NCBI RefSeq assembly: GCF_030142075.1
Contig: NZ_CP126241.1
Location: 434,001 to 498,000 of the forward strand
Length of the DNA: 64,000 nucleotides
Origin: Arthrobacter sp. zg-Y20
Lineage (GTDB): Bacteria; Actinomycetota; Actinomycetes; Actinomycetales; Micrococcaceae
Reading direction: 5' to 3'
The translations under genes and the position numbers were made by a program. Shown piece by piece: positions 43,940 through 53,906 of this stretch (position 1 is its first letter; each line of letters opens with the position of its first letter). Below the pieces are notes generated by a model that had not been told where the DNA came from, ran no database searches, and saw only the letters and a list, made by a program, of their open reading frames with translations.

Positions 43940-44030
43940 TGGCGGAGACGGGGAGATTTGAACTCCCGGTGGGCTTTAGGCCCACACTTCATTAGCAGTG
44001 AAGCCCATTCGGCCGCTCTGGCACGTCTCC
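43940..44030 (-). tRNA. tRNA-Ser (anticodon GCU)
   Basis: The minus strand has acceptor GGAGACG with CGTCTCC, anticodon arm CTTCA-CTGCTAA-TGAAG, a long variable arm and TTCAAAT T loop. Discriminator G and CCA are encoded at 43943-43940. Confidence 0.96.
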
Positions 44031-44137
44031 AACATGCGTCAAACCTGCAGATTTAACCTGCATATCCAGCATGGCCCGCAGCTTCCGCTGCCAGCCTGAC
44101 AAGACTACCGGCAACTTGCCGGTTAGGGCAAAACGCC

Positions 44138-46261
44138 TCAGCCAAGTCCGCCGGTGAGCGCTTCCCAGAGGAATTCGTAGGACCTGGCGTGCATCCGGGC
44201 GGACTGACGGTTGTCCGCCGCACCGGCGTGGCCGCCCTCCAGCGACTCGTGGAACCAGACGTTGTCCACGCCCAGCGCCTTCATCCGGGCGGCCATCTTG
44301 CGGGCCTGCACCGGCCCCACCCGGTCATCGCTGGTGGCGGTCCAGATCAGGGCGGGAGGGTAGTCCGCGTCTTCCTTCAGCAGGTGGTAGGGGGAGAACG
44401 TCTTCACAAAGTCCCACTGCTCGGGATCGTCAGGATCGCCGTACTCGGCAATCCAGGAGTATCCGGCCGAAAGCTTCGTGTAGCGGCGCATGTCCAGCAG
44501 CGGCACCCCGCAGGAGACGGCCCCGAACAGGTGCGGGTAGGTGGTGAGCATGTTGCCCACCAGCAGGCCGCCATTGCTGCGGCCCGTGCAGCCCAGGTGC
44601 TCCCGTGACGTCACGCCGCGGGCCACGAGGTCCTGCGCGACGGCGGCGAAGTCCTCGTACGCCCGGTGCCGGTTTTCCTGCAGGGCGGCACGGTGCCAGG
44701 CCGGACCGTATTCCCCGCCCCCGCGGATGTTCGCCAGCACGTACACGCCCCGGCGTTCGGCTCCGCCGGCATCCGTGGTGCGCCGCTCCAGCCACCCGCG
44801 GCCCACTACGCCGCTGTAGGCCGGGGTGAGCGAAGCTTCGAACCCGCCGTACCCGTTCAGCAGGGTGGGGTTGCCGCCGTCGAGCACCAGGTCCTCCGGG
44901 CCCACCTGGAAGTACGGCACGCGGGTGCCGTCTGCGGACACGGCAAAGTGCTGCTCCACGGTGAGCCCGCTGGTGTCGAAGAACGCCGGCGAGGATTTCA
45001 CGGCAACCGCCTCAGAGCCGGCCTCCCCTCCGACCGACAGGGTGCCGCGGGAGACGGTGGACGGGGTCAGGAACCCGGTGCTGACCAGCCAGTAGTCATT
45101 GCCGGCTTCCTCATCCTCGTCGTCCACCGCAAAGGCGTCCACGGCGTGCAGCGGCGGGCAGGCATCCAGGATTTCCGCGGTCCACCCGTCAGCCGGGTTC
45201 AGCACCAGGATCTCGGAGCTGACATCGCGCAGCACATTCAGCAGCAGCCGGTCCCGGGTCCAGCTCCAGGACTGCAGTGCGGCGGCGGCATCCGGGGTGA
45301 AGATCCGGTGCACCCGCCGGGTTCCGCCGGTGAAGTCCGCCAGCGACGCGGCCAGCAGGGACCCGGCCGGGTGGGTCTCGCCGTCGAGCTCCCAGTCATT
45401 GCGCGGGCGCAGCAGCAGCCACTGCCGGTGCACGTCCACAGTGACATCCAGGGGCACGTCCAGCTGCACCCACTCGCCGCCTTCGCGCAGGAAGGTGCGG
45501 CTGTTGTAGAAATCGATGATGTCCACGGCAATGTCGCGCTCGAAACCGGGTGTCTGGTCACGCTGCACCACGGCCATCATGTGGTCTTCGGGGACCTCGA
45601 AGTACGGTTCGGCGTCCTGCAGCTCCTGCCCGCGGCGCAGGACCCGGCTGGTGCGGGGGTAGGACGAGGTGGTCATGGAACCCGGACCGAAGTCCGTGCC
45701 CACGTACAGACTGTCCTCACCGGCCCAGCTGATGCGGCTTTTGGCTGCGGGAATGTCGAAGCCGCCGGGCACGAAGGCCTTCTCGACGACGTCGAACTCC
45801 CGGTACCGGGAGGCGTCACCGCCGTCGGGGGAGAGGACCACCAAGGCACGGCGGTAAGAGGTGCCGTCCGCGGGACGCAGGAACCGGGCGCCGGCCCACA
45901 CCCATTCGGTGCCCTCGGCGGCGCTGAGCGCGTCCAGGTCCAGCAGCACCTCCCACTCGGTGTCCGCAGCGGTGTAGCTCTCCCACGTGGTGCGGCGCCA
46001 GAGGCCCTTGGGGTGCCCGGCGTCACGCCAGAAGTTGTAGTAGTACCCACCCCGCTTGGACACCATGGGAATGCGGTCCGTGGAGTCCAGGACTTCCAGC
46101 AGCCGCTCCTGCGTCCGCTCGAAACCGGTGCGGGACAGGAGGTCCTCGGTGATGCTGTTCTCGGACCGCACCCAGTCCAGCTGCTTGTCTCCGTAGATGT
46201 CCTCCAGCCAAAGGAACTCGTCGGTCTCTGCGGAATCCACGTTGCGGTTTGCCGGTGTCAT
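44138..46261 (-). CDS. S9-family prolyl oligopeptidase
   Basis: From ATG 46261 the protein has 707 residues, typical for this family. An N-terminal propeller domain is followed by the peptidase domain. The nucleophile motif reads CTGRSNGGLLVGNMLT near 560 (usually GGSNGG), the acid is in VNDD-like region ATSDDRVGPVQARKMAARMK near 650, and His is in LEGGHAGAAD near 680. It cleaves proline-containing peptides. No signal peptide is seen, so a cytosolic role is likely. Confidence 0.92.
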   Translation of the reverse strand: MTPANRNVDSAETDEFLWLEDIYGDKQLDWVRSENSITEDLLSRTGFERTQERLLEVLDSTDRIPMVSKRGGYYYNFWRDAGHPKGLWRRTTWESYTAADTEWEVLLDLDALSAAEGTEWVWAGARFLRPADGTSYRRALVVLSPDGGDASRYREFDVVEKAFVPGGFDIPAAKSRISWAGEDSLYVGTDFGPGSMTTSSYPRTSRVLRRGQELQDAEPYFEVPEDHMMAVVQRDQTPGFERDIAVDIIDFYNSRTFLREGGEWVQLDVPLDVTVDVHRQWLLLRPRNDWELDGETHPAGSLLAASLADFTGGTRRVHRIFTPDAAAALQSWSWTRDRLLLNVLRDVSSEILVLNPADGWTAEILDACPPLHAVDAFAVDDEDEEAGNDYWLVSTGFLTPSTVSRGTLSVGGEAGSEAVAVKSSPAFFDTSGLTVEQHFAVSADGTRVPYFQVGPEDLVLDGGNPTLLNGYGGFEASLTPAYSGVVGRGWLERRTTDAGGAERRGVYVLANIRGGGEYGPAWHRAALQENRHRAYEDFAAVAQDLVARGVTSREHLGCTGRSNGGLLVGNMLTTYPHLFGAVSCGVPLLDMRRYTKLSAGYSWIAEYGDPDDPEQWDFVKTFSPYHLLKEDADYPPALIWTATSDDRVGPVQARKMAARMKALGVDNVWFHESLEGGHAGAADNRQSARMHARSYEFLWEALTGGLG

Positions 46262-46278
46262 GGGCCCCATCCTAGTTC

Positions 46279-46320
46279 CCGGCCGGGGCCGGCAGGCCCC
46301 GGCCGGCCCCGGCCGGGGCA
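46279..46320. repeat. GGCCGGGG-type inverted repeat
   Basis: A block of 42 bases is made only of G and C apart from two bases, repeating CCGGCCGGGGCC in both orientations, between divergent genes at 46261 and 46363. It can fold into several alternative hairpins. Confidence 0.7.
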
Positions 46321-46362
46321 GCTGGGGCATAGAGGGACTCTCCCTGCCGATACCCTAGATGC

Positions 46363-48396
46363 ATGGATCACACGCAGAGTTTCCGGGTAGCTGTTATCGG
46401 CGCAGGCCCGCGCGGACTCTCCGTGGTGGACCGCCTGCTCAGCCGCCGCCGTGCCGCTGGCACGCCGGGACCGCTGACTATTGAGCTCATTGATCCGTTT
46501 AATCCCGGCCCCGGGCATGTGTGGCGGACCGGACAGTCCCGGCTGTTCCTGATGAACACGCCCGCGCTGTTCCCCACCGTGGTGCCGGCCGGAGACACTG
46601 TGCGGGACCTGCTGCCCTCCCCGGCGGGGCTGTCCTTTAACCAGTGGCGTGAAATGATGTCCGCCGGCACCCGCGCCGCCGCCGGCCTTCCGGCCGGTGA
46701 CCGTGCCGAGCTGGCGTCCCTGGGCCCGGCGGATTTCCCCAGCAGGGCACTATACGGACGGTACCTGGAGTGGACCTACGGGCAGCTGCAGGAAACGGCC
46801 GCTGCGGACGGAGTGGAACTGATCCACCGGCGCACCGAAGCCCTGGGCGTAACCCGGGCGGCGGACGGACGCCTGGTGGTGGAAGTGGAGGGCCGGGAGG
46901 TTCTGGCCGCTGACGCCGTCGTCCTGGCCGTGGGCCACCTGCCGGCGCTGCTGTCCGCGGAGCAGGCCCGGCTGCAGGACGCCGCCGAGCGGCACGGCCT
47001 TACCTACCTGCCGCCTGCGGTTCCCGCCGACGTCGACTTCTCCCGCCTGCCCGCCGGTGAGCCGGTGCTGATCCGCGGGCTCGGCCTGAACTTCTTCGAC
47101 GTGATGGCGGCAGTGACCATAGGCCGCGGCGGCCGGTTCGTGCCCACCGGCCTGCCCGCCGGGCGCGCGCTGAGGTATGAGCCCTCGGGCCGGGAACCGA
47201 AGCTGGTGGCCGCCTCCCGACGCGGCACGCCCTACCGTGCCAAGGCCCGGCTGGAGTCCTACATTCCCCGCAGCATCCGGCTGCGTTGGTTCACCCGCGA
47301 AACCGCGCTCGCGTTCCGTGCGGACGGACTGTTGCCGGGCTTCGACCACGACCTGTGGCCGCTGCTGCACCGCGATGCCGTGTGGGCGTACTACTCCACG
47401 CTGGCCCGGGTGGCCGGCACGGAGCTCCGGGGGGAGCCCTCCGCCTTCCTGGGCGACCTGGAAGCAGCGCTGTACCTGCCGGGTCCGGAGTGGGACGCGG
47501 CGAAGGAAGCCGTGTTGGACCGCTACGTGCCCGCGGACCGGCGGACCAACCTCGAAGCACTGGCCCAGCCGCTGGGACGGCGTCCGTTCGCCGGCGCCCA
47601 GGACCTCGACGACGTCGTCCTTGCGTACCTTGAAGAGGACGCCGCCGGTTCCGCCGCCGGTGAGGACGATCCGCTGAAGATGGCCATCGGTGCCCTGAAC
47701 GCCGGGCGGACCCTGCTCAAGTCGGTAGTGGCCGACGGCGGGCTTGCCGAAGCATCATGGCTTGCGGAACTGCGCGGCTGGTTCGAGCCGCTGGTGGAAG
47801 GCCTCGCAAGCGGCCCGCCGCCGGAACGGATTGAGCAGCTGGCCGCCCTGACCCGCGCAGGAGTGGTGCATTTTGTGGGCCCGGATCCGCGGTTCGACGT
47901 GGACGAGGCAAGGGGTGTGTTCACCGCATCCTCGCCCTGGGTAGGTACCGAGTACGCCGGACGCACGCTCATGGAGGCCATGATGCCGCCCAACCGGGTA
48001 GACCGCAGCGTTTCGCCATTGCTGGCCGGGCTCATCCGGGACGGCCTGGCCCGGCCAAAGGTCATGATGTCCGCGGACGGCACCCCCGTGCTGACCCCCG
48101 GCCTGGACGTCACTATGCCGCCCTACCGGACAGTGGGCGTCAGCGGCGAGCCGGTGGAGAATCTCTTTGTGCTGGGCCTGCAGTTGTCCTCGGTGCAGTG
48201 GGGCACGGCCATCGCGGCCGAAGCGGGGTCATCCGCCGCGGAAGGCTCGCGCACGCTGCAGGACGCCGACGACATTGCTGCCGCAGTGCTGGCCGCCGCG
48301 TCCGATGCGCGGTGTCCAGGCGCCGGGTGGGACGACGCCGGGCGTGCCGCCGTGCCGCTAGTCAGTCCCCAGCAGGTCCTGGGGAAACCAGTCTGA
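46363..48396 (+). CDS. FAD/NAD(P)-binding protein (PF13454-like)
   Basis: This 677-residue protein has a dinucleotide-binding motif at the N-terminus (FRVAVIGAGPRGLSVVDRLL) and the family-specific GPGHVWRTGQSRLFLMNTPA near 47-65. A second nucleotide region, AVVLAVGHLPAL, lies near 185, and RGLGLNFFDVMAAVTIGRGG near 245. The C-terminus has VENLFVLGLQLSSVQWGTAI. Such proteins are often annotated as hydroxyacylglutathione-like oxidoreductases of unknown substrate. It is divergent from the S9 peptidase gene. Confidence 0.85.
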   Translation: MDHTQSFRVAVIGAGPRGLSVVDRLLSRRRAAGTPGPLTIELIDPFNPGPGHVWRTGQSRLFLMNTPALFPTVVPAGDTVRDLLPSPAGLSFNQWREMMSAGTRAAAGLPAGDRAELASLGPADFPSRALYGRYLEWTYGQLQETAAADGVELIHRRTEALGVTRAADGRLVVEVEGREVLAADAVVLAVGHLPALLSAEQARLQDAAERHGLTYLPPAVPADVDFSRLPAGEPVLIRGLGLNFFDVMAAVTIGRGGRFVPTGLPAGRALRYEPSGREPKLVAASRRGTPYRAKARLESYIPRSIRLRWFTRETALAFRADGLLPGFDHDLWPLLHRDAVWAYYSTLARVAGTELRGEPSAFLGDLEAALYLPGPEWDAAKEAVLDRYVPADRRTNLEALAQPLGRRPFAGAQDLDDVVLAYLEEDAAGSAAGEDDPLKMAIGALNAGRTLLKSVVADGGLAEASWLAELRGWFEPLVEGLASGPPPERIEQLAALTRAGVVHFVGPDPRFDVDEARGVFTASSPWVGTEYAGRTLMEAMMPPNRVDRSVSPLLAGLIRDGLARPKVMMSADGTPVLTPGLDVTMPPYRTVGVSGEPVENLFVLGLQLSSVQWGTAIAAEAGSSAAEGSRTLQDADDIAAAVLAAASDARCPGAGWDDAGRAAVPLVSPQQVLGKPV

Positions 48397-48437
48397 AAGC
48401 TTGCAGTGCATGGGGAAGCGCCAGCCGATCCAGCGTT

Positions 48438-48479
48438 AACGACGGCGGCCCGCACCAAATGGTGCGGGCCGCCGTCGTT
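48438..48479. terminator. Bidirectional terminator between convergent genes
   Basis: A perfect 19-base-pair stem (AACGACGGCGGCCCGCACC and complement) with an AAAT loop lies between the FAD-protein gene and the convergent lipoprotein gene. Confidence 0.85.
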
Positions 48480-48485
48480 CTGTTC

Positions 48486-49229
48486 CTAGCCGTTGTAGGT
48501 CAGCGAGAGCATCATTTCCTTGAGCTGCCGGTACATGTCGGTCTGCATCCAGGCTTGGGCCGCGGCGTCGTCGGCGAAGGCGCCCGGCTCGATGAGCGCG
48601 TTGAAGGTCGCTGCGCCATCGCCCATGTAGACGGTGCCGTACTGTGGGCCTGCGTCGTTCCCCTCTGCATCCGGCAGTCCGGTTTCGAGCTGGACGTGGT
48701 AGGTGCGCCCGCCACCGTGGACCGGGCGGGATTCAAACTGGAAGTAGACCGGCCGCCGGTGCATGTCCTTGTAGGCAGGAATTTCCGTGGCGTCGTAGAG
48801 GACATGGCCGGGGCTGGGGGTGGCCGCCCCGTCCGTGCAGATGCCGCTGTAAAACTCAGAAACCGGGTTTCCGGTCGAGTCCAAGATCGTGAAAGCTGCC
48901 GGCGAGACGTATGGAGCGCAGCTTGGATGCACCCATAGCGGTTCGGTCGGAACGGCCGACCAGCCGGCGGGCAGGGTGAAGCTGTGCAGGCCGTTGGGTG
49001 TGGTGACGACGGTGGGTGCTGCCGGAGCGGGCGCCTCCGTGGGCACCGGGGCCGCTGTCGGCGTCGCCGAAGGCGCCGGCGCAGACGGCGAAGCCGATGA
49101 TGTCGCTGAAGCGGACGGCGTGGCCGTTGCGCTCTTCGACGGCGAGGCTTCGGAAGCCTTGTCGGTACCGCAGGCGGTCAGCAAAACAACGGATGCAAGA
49201 ACCACGGAAAACACCCGGGTACGGCGCAC
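48486..49229 (-). CDS. Secreted lipoprotein of unknown function
   Basis: From GTG 49229 this encodes 247 residues; TTG starts at 49244 or 49253 are possible. A lipoprotein signal peptide is clear (VRRTRVFSVVLASVVLLTAC), with Cys at about 20. A Ser/Thr/Ala/Pro-rich linker of 50 residues leads to a folded domain (LHSFTLPAGWSAVPTEPLWV, ALYDATEIPAYKDMHRRPVY). It is anchored on the cell surface. Two related hairpins flank the gene. Function unknown. Confidence 0.78.
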   Translation of the reverse strand: MRRTRVFSVVLASVVLLTACGTDKASEASPSKSATATPSASATSSASPSAPAPSATPTAAPVPTEAPAPAAPTVVTTPNGLHSFTLPAGWSAVPTEPLWVHPSCAPYVSPAAFTILDSTGNPVSEFYSGICTDGAATPSPGHVLYDATEIPAYKDMHRRPVYFQFESRPVHGGGRTYHVQLETGLPDAEGNDAGPQYGTVYMGDGAATFNALIEPGAFADDAAAQAWMQTDMYRQLKEMMLSLTYNG

Positions 49230-49357
49230 AAATGAAGCGGTCAATCCAATCAATTCCCCCAGTAGTTCGGCACGGCATGTCCGGGCCGGTGAGAGGGACA
49301 CTAACAGGACAACGGACACGCCGGGCGTGTCGCGGTGAAGCGTAGCCAAGCCGTAAT

Positions 49358-49399
49358 ACGACGGCGGCCCGCGCCCAATAAGGTGCGGACCGCCGTCGT
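49358..49399. terminator. Imperfect hairpin of the ACGACGGCGG family
   Basis: ACGACGGCGG (49358-49367) pairs with CCGCCGTCGT (49390-49399), extended inward with one mismatch. It lies just after the aldehyde dehydrogenase gene end and upstream of the lipoprotein gene, so it probably terminates the dehydrogenase transcript. Confidence 0.7.
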
Positions 49400-49446
49400 C
49401 GTTCCACCGGTGGCTAAGGGCTACCGGAGGGCGTGCATTGACCGGA

Positions 49447-50940
49447 TTAGAACGGGTACTCGCGCGGAGCGTGCTGGACGCTGATGGAGTGGTCGGTGGT
49501 GAACTCGTCAATGGCCCACTCGCCGTTGAACCGGCCGAGGCCGGAGTTCCGCTCGCCGCCGAAGGCAATGTGCGCCTCGTCCTGGACCGGGAAATCGTTG
49601 ACGTGGGTCATGCCGGCCTTGATGCGGCGGGCGAACATCACGCCCGTCTCCAGGTTGGAGGTGAACACGGCGCTGGACAAGCCCAGATCGGTGTCATTGG
49701 CCAGGGCCAGCGCATCCTCGGCGTCCTTGGCGCGCATGATGCCCGCGATGGGACCGAAGATTTCCTCGCGTGCCAGTTCCATGTCCTTGGTGACGTCGGC
49801 GAAGATCGTCGGGGACAGCACCTGGCCGTTGATTTCGCCCTCAAGCACCAGGCGTGCGCCCTCGGACTTGGCGGTCTCGATCTTCTTCTTCAGGCCGTCA
49901 AGCTGCTTGGAGTTGATGATCGGGCCCACCACGTTCTTCGGGTCGGTCGGATCGCCGGCGTTCAGCGTCTTCACGTGTGCGGTGAACTTCTCCACGAACT
50001 CGTCGTAGACGGCGTCTTCAACGATGATCCGGTTCACTGCCATGCAGATCTGTCCCTGGTGCAGGAACTTGCCCATGGCGGCCGCACGGACTGCCTGGTC
50101 CACGTCGGCGTCGGCGAGGACAACAAACGGGCTGTTGCCGCCGAGCTCCAGCGCCGTGTACTTCAGGGTGGCGCCGGTGGCGGCCAGGGCGCCGATGTTC
50201 TTGCCCACCGGGGTGGAACCGGTGAAGGAGATCATGCGCGGGGTGGGGTGCTCCACAAACGCGTCGCCGATTTCGGAGCCGGCGCCGACGACGGCGCTCA
50301 GCACGCCGGCGGGCAGGCCCGCCTCTTCGAAGATCTTGGCAATGATCAGTGCACCGGTGACAGGGGTGTCACTGGCCGGCTTCAGCACCACGGCGTTGCC
50401 CAGGGCCAGCGCCGGGGCCACGGAGCGCTGGGAAAGGTGCAGCGGGAAGTTCCAGGGGCTGATCACGCCGACGACGCCGAGGGGGCCGCGGTAGACCCGC
50501 AGCTCCTTGTTGGGGGTGTTGGAGTCCATGATCTTGCCCGAGACGCGATGCGGGAAGGTGGACGCCTCACGGGTGATTGCAGCCGCGGAAGCAACTTCAA
50601 TGTTGGCCTTAATCATGGTGCTGCCGGACTCGGCGTTGAGCCAGGCAACGATTTCATCGCGGCGCTCGTCGAAGATTTCGGCAGCGCGGGCAATCACGGC
50701 GCGGCGCTCATTGGGGGTCCGGGCCGCCCAGTCCTTCTGTGCTTCCTCGGCGGCGGCGTACGCGTCGTCGAGGTCCTCGCGGGAGGCCTGCTGCATGGTC
50801 AGCAGCTGGGATCCGTCGAAGGGGTTGGTGTCGGTGAGTACCTTTTCAGAGCGTCCGTCCCGCCACTGGCCGCCAATGAACTGCTTGGCGGGAATCCAAT
50901 CGGTGAGGGCCGGGGAGGTTGCTTCGAGCTGCGTTGTCAT
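49447..50940 (-). CDS. Aldehyde dehydrogenase (benzaldehyde/vanillin type)
   Basis: From ATG 50940 the protein has 497 residues. NAD-binding Rossmann motif [12 protein letters not shown] lies near 240, the general-base Glu is in [12 protein letters not shown] near 264, and the catalytic Cys is in GQICMAVNR near 298, followed by [11 protein letters not shown] near 390. The substrate class with this MAVNR variant includes aromatic aldehydes. It oxidises aldehydes to acids with NAD(P). It is monocistronic, ended by an ACGACGGCGG-type hairpin. Confidence 0.92.
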   Translation of the reverse strand: MTTQLEATSPALTDWIPAKQFIGGQWRDGRSEKVLTDTNPFDGSQLLTMQQASREDLDDAYAAAEEAQKDWAARTPNERRAVIARAAEIFDERRDEIVAWLNAESGSTMIKANIEVASAAAITREASTFPHRVSGKIMDSNTPNKELRVYRGPLGVVGVISPWNFPLHLSQRSVAPALALGNAVVLKPASDTPVTGALIIAKIFEEAGLPAGVLSAVVGAGSEIGDAFVEHPTPRMISFTGSTPVGKNIGALAATGATLKYTALELGGNSPFVVLADADVDQAVRAAAMGKFLHQGQICMAVNRIIVEDAVYDEFVEKFTAHVKTLNAGDPTDPKNVVGPIINSKQLDGLKKKIETAKSEGARLVLEGEINGQVLSPTIFADVTKDMELAREEIFGPIAGIMRAKDAEDALALANDTDLGLSSAVFTSNLETGVMFARRIKAGMTHVNDFPVQDEAHIAFGGERNSGLGRFNGEWAIDEFTTDHSISVQHAPREYPF

Positions 50941-51153
50941 GATTTCTCCTTGATTAATCTTGACGTGTGTTGGTGATGGTAACGCCGGTATATGCCCGTT
51001 CCATTCCCGAACCCGGGGGCTCCGCCAGGTCAAGACAAAAATTTAGTAAGCAGTCTGTCTTTTCCGGCTGCAGACGCCTACCGTAGCCATACCGGGGGTA
51101 CTTCTGTAGATATTTCTGTCACTGAGGAAGTTCCAGCGGGAAGGACACAGCTC

Positions 51154-51843
51154 ATGAGCACAGGTGCCAGCGCGGCGGGAGACCGCGCACGGGGATCCGG
51201 GACCGGACCGGACCGGCCTCAAGCAGGGCAGCGGCCGCGGGCAGGGGCGAACCCAGCGCCGGACGGACTCCGGACCGGCGCGGACGGCGAAGCGGACACC
51301 AGCAGACAGGGTGTGGTTGAGCGGGAAAAGGCCAGTTTCGGCGGTGTGAAGATCGGCTCGGCCTTTTTCGGCTGGCTTACCGCCATCGGCACCACGGTGT
51401 TGCTCAGCGCGCTGGCAACAGCATTCGGCGCGGTGCTTGTGGCCAACAACAACGACGCCGCATCCGCTGACTCCACCACGGTGAGCGTGGCCGGGACCAT
51501 TACCTTGCTGGTGATTCTCTTCATCGCCTACTACTGCGGCGGCTATGTGGCAGGCCGGATGGCCCGGTTCAACGGCATCAAACAGGGAATTGCGGTGTGG
51601 GTGTGGGCCGTCGTCATCGCCATCGTCGCGGCGATTATTGCCGCCATTGCCGGCAACGAGTTCAACATCCTCGTTCAGCTCAACGGCTTCCCACAGATCC
51701 CGGAGATCGGCGGCAACGCCACGGCATCGGTGATTATCGCCGCGATCATTGCCGCGGCAGTGGCACTGCTCGGGGCCATCCTGGGCGGCCTGGGCGGCAT
51801 GCGCTTCCACCGCCGCGTGGATAAGGCGGGGCTCGGCGACTAA
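51154..51843 (+). CDS. Four-helix membrane protein (TIGR04086/YrzE-like)
   Basis: From ATG 51154 (AAGGA upstream) this encodes 229 residues. After a polar, Gly/Arg-rich leader of about 70 residues there are four membrane helices (FFGWLTAIGTTVLLSALATA, TITLLVILFIAYYCGGYVAG, AVWVWAVVIAIVAAIIAAIA, VIIAAIIAAAVALLGAILGG). A small family of four-helix proteins of unknown role has this pattern. Closely followed by the PRC-barrel gene, with which it may be cotranscribed. Confidence 0.8.
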   Translation: MSTGASAAGDRARGSGTGPDRPQAGQRPRAGANPAPDGLRTGADGEADTSRQGVVEREKASFGGVKIGSAFFGWLTAIGTTVLLSALATAFGAVLVANNNDAASADSTTVSVAGTITLLVILFIAYYCGGYVAGRMARFNGIKQGIAVWVWAVVIAIVAAIIAAIAGNEFNILVQLNGFPQIPEIGGNATASVIIAAIIAAAVALLGAILGGLGGMRFHRRVDKAGLGD

Positions 51844-51921
51844 CGCAACAGACTAAGTCTCGAGGGGGCCGGGGAATACACAACAGCACCAGCGCTTTCC
51901 GCGCAGAAACCGGAGACAACT

Positions 51922-52812
51922 GTGATCACCACCGAACAGATCGACATCATCCTGAACAAGGGCACCGTTGAAGGGCCCAACGGAGAAAAGATCGGCTCCG
52001 CCAGCGAGGTCTACCTGGATGACGAAACCGGGCAGCCGGCCTGGGTCACCACCAAGACCGGGCTTTTCGGTTCGTCCGAAACCTTTGTCCCGCTGGCTGA
52101 AGCCACCCTCGAGGGATCCGTGGTTCACGTGCCCTATTCCAAGAGCATGATCAAAGATGCTCCCCGGGTGGATGAGGACGGACACATCAGCGAGCAGGAA
52201 CAGGACGAGCTTTACAGCTACTACTCCATCGGTACGTCTTCCGGCGGAACCGGCAGATCGGGAACGGACACTTCGAGGACCGCCGGAACGTCGGGGACCA
52301 CGTCAGGTACAAGGTCAGGGACCACCACGACGTCGGGCACCAGCGGCAACTTTGCGGATTCCAACCACGGTCAGCATGCCCCCAAGGTGGGCCACGATAC
52401 CTCCGGTCCCACAACCGATGACGCGATGACCCGGTCCGAGGAGCAGCTGCACGTGGGCAAGCAGAGCCGGGAATCCGGCCGGGCCCGCCTGCGCAAGTAC
52501 GTCACCACCGAAAACGTCACCAAGACGGTCCCGGTGAGCCACGAGGAAGCCAGGATCCAGCGCGAGCCCATCACCGATGCCAACCGTGATGCTGCGATGG
52601 ACGGACCGGCTATCAGCGAAGAGGAGCACGAGGTGACGCTGCACGCCGAAGAGCCGGTTGTGGATAAGAAGACCGTCCCGGTGGAGCGTGTCCGGCTGGA
52701 TACCGAAACCGTCACCGATGAGGCAACGGTGAGCGAAGACGTGAGCAAGGAAGAAATAGAGATGGAGGGCGAAGGCGGTTCCTCCGGCAAGGACCGGCGC
52801 CGCCGTTCCTGA
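51922..52812 (+). CDS. PRC-barrel and DUF2382 (YsnF/AvaK) stress protein
   Basis: From GTG 51922 the protein has 296 residues. The N-terminal PRC-barrel domain covers about 1-90 (ITTEQIDIILNKGTVEGPNG, AWVTTKTGLFGSSETFVPL). A Ser/Thr/Gly-rich linker follows, then a DUF2382 domain from about 170 (SEEQLHVGKQSRESGRARLR, RIQREPITDANRDA, DKKTVPVERVRLDTETVTDE). This combination is widespread in actinobacteria and often induced under osmotic or general stress. Followed by a strong terminator. Confidence 0.9.
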   Translation: MITTEQIDIILNKGTVEGPNGEKIGSASEVYLDDETGQPAWVTTKTGLFGSSETFVPLAEATLEGSVVHVPYSKSMIKDAPRVDEDGHISEQEQDELYSYYSIGTSSGGTGRSGTDTSRTAGTSGTTSGTRSGTTTTSGTSGNFADSNHGQHAPKVGHDTSGPTTDDAMTRSEEQLHVGKQSRESGRARLRKYVTTENVTKTVPVSHEEARIQREPITDANRDAAMDGPAISEEEHEVTLHAEEPVVDKKTVPVERVRLDTETVTDEATVSEDVSKEEIEMEGEGGSSGKDRRRRS

Positions 52813-52830
52813 CACCGGCGGGTGCCAACC

Positions 52831-52863
52831 CGAAAGCGGCAGCCGCGCCGGCTGCCGCTTTCG
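52831..52863 (+). terminator. Terminator after the PRC-barrel gene
   Basis: CGAAAGCGGCAGCCG pairs with CGGCTGCCGCTTTCG over 15 bases with a three-base loop, followed by GTGTTTT. It ends the rightward unit and also faces the leftward hydrolase gene. Confidence 0.88.
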
Positions 52864-52898
52864 GTGTTTTCGGGGCTCCGATCAGCCCGGGGCTCCGA

Positions 52899-53783
52899 TC
52901 AGCCGCCGGTTCCGGGATGGCGGGCGAGCCAGCGATCCAGCAGATCGGCAAATTCGCTGCTGTTCTGCTCGGGCCACCAATGGCCGGCGTCTACCTCCAC
53001 CGTCTCCACCCCGGGGAAGCGTTCCTGCAGCCCGGAAACCAGCTTCGGCGAGAGGAACGGGTCCTTCAATGGGACCACCACCTGAACCGGGCCGGTATAG
53101 CGTCCCTCCGGCGGACGGGCGGCGGTAAACATGTTGGCCCGGTATAACTGCAGTCCGCGGGCGGCGTTGTCACCGATGCGCCGGCCCGCGGATTTTTCAT
53201 ACCGCGGCGTCAGGACGTACTTCCACGCGGCCTCGGGCAGGACCGGCAGTTGGAAAGCCGCCACATAGCTGCTGCGCAGCGCCTGGTTCAGCGCCTCGGG
53301 CCATAGCCGGGAACGCAGCCGAACTTTCAGCCAGTGCCGGAAATGGGCCAGATCAGGCCCGGAGATGCTGGTGTAACTGAGGATCCGGTCCGCGGCACGG
53401 GGATCGGAGATGGCAGCCCAGCCCTGGATGGACCCCCAGTCATGCCCGACCAGGTGAACCGGCCCGGTTCCGGTTGCGGCCAGGACGGCATACAAATCGT
53501 CCACCAATGCCGGCAGGCGGTAGGGGGAGAGCCCGGCGGCGGTGCCGTCGTCCACCCGGGAGGCACCGGCGTTGCGCGTGTCATAGGTGATGACGTGCCG
53601 TCCGGCGGCCAGCCGCCGCACTGCGGCGTCAAAAACCAGGTGGTCGTCGGGATATCCGTGAACCAGCAGCACGCTCGGGGACCCGGGCGACGGCGGCGGA
53701 CCGTACTCGTACACCGCGAGCTCGGCATCGCCGCTGCGCACTGTGCGGTGCCGTTCCGGCGGAAAGTCCTGGCGGTGGTCCAT
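52899..53783 (-). CDS. Alpha/beta hydrolase (epoxide hydrolase-like)
   Basis: From ATG 53783 the protein has 294 residues. The oxyanion strand is LLVHGYPDDHLVFD, the nucleophile is Asp in VGHDWGSIQGWA near 120 (the D in place of Ser marks epoxide hydrolase or dehalogenase relatives), and His is near the end in DAGHWWPEQNSSE. A cap region separates them. It likely hydrolyses small epoxides or halides. It reads alone after the secreted nuclease gene. Confidence 0.88.
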   Translation of the reverse strand: MDHRQDFPPERHRTVRSGDAELAVYEYGPPPSPGSPSVLLVHGYPDDHLVFDAAVRRLAAGRHVITYDTRNAGASRVDDGTAAGLSPYRLPALVDDLYAVLAATGTGPVHLVGHDWGSIQGWAAISDPRAADRILSYTSISGPDLAHFRHWLKVRLRSRLWPEALNQALRSSYVAAFQLPVLPEAAWKYVLTPRYEKSAGRRIGDNAARGLQLYRANMFTAARPPEGRYTGPVQVVVPLKDPFLSPKLVSGLQERFPGVETVEVDAGHWWPEQNSSEFADLLDRWLARHPGTGG

Positions 53784-53840
53784 GTGCCTTCTCCTGTTCC
53801 AGCCGTTGTCACGGCCTGCACGGAACCCCACCATAACGGC

Positions 53841-53875
53841 AGAAGCGCCGCCCCGGGTAAGGGGACGGCGCTTCT
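53841..53875 (-). terminator. Hairpin after the secreted nuclease gene
   Basis: AGAAGCGCCG pairs with CGGCGCTTCT over ten bases, extended by CCCC with GGGG across a bulge. It lies 32 bases after the stop of the large leftward gene. No T-run follows on the minus strand. Confidence 0.6.
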
Positions 53876-53906
53876 GGTTTACGGCCGCCGGGTCATGCCC
53901 GGGCGG

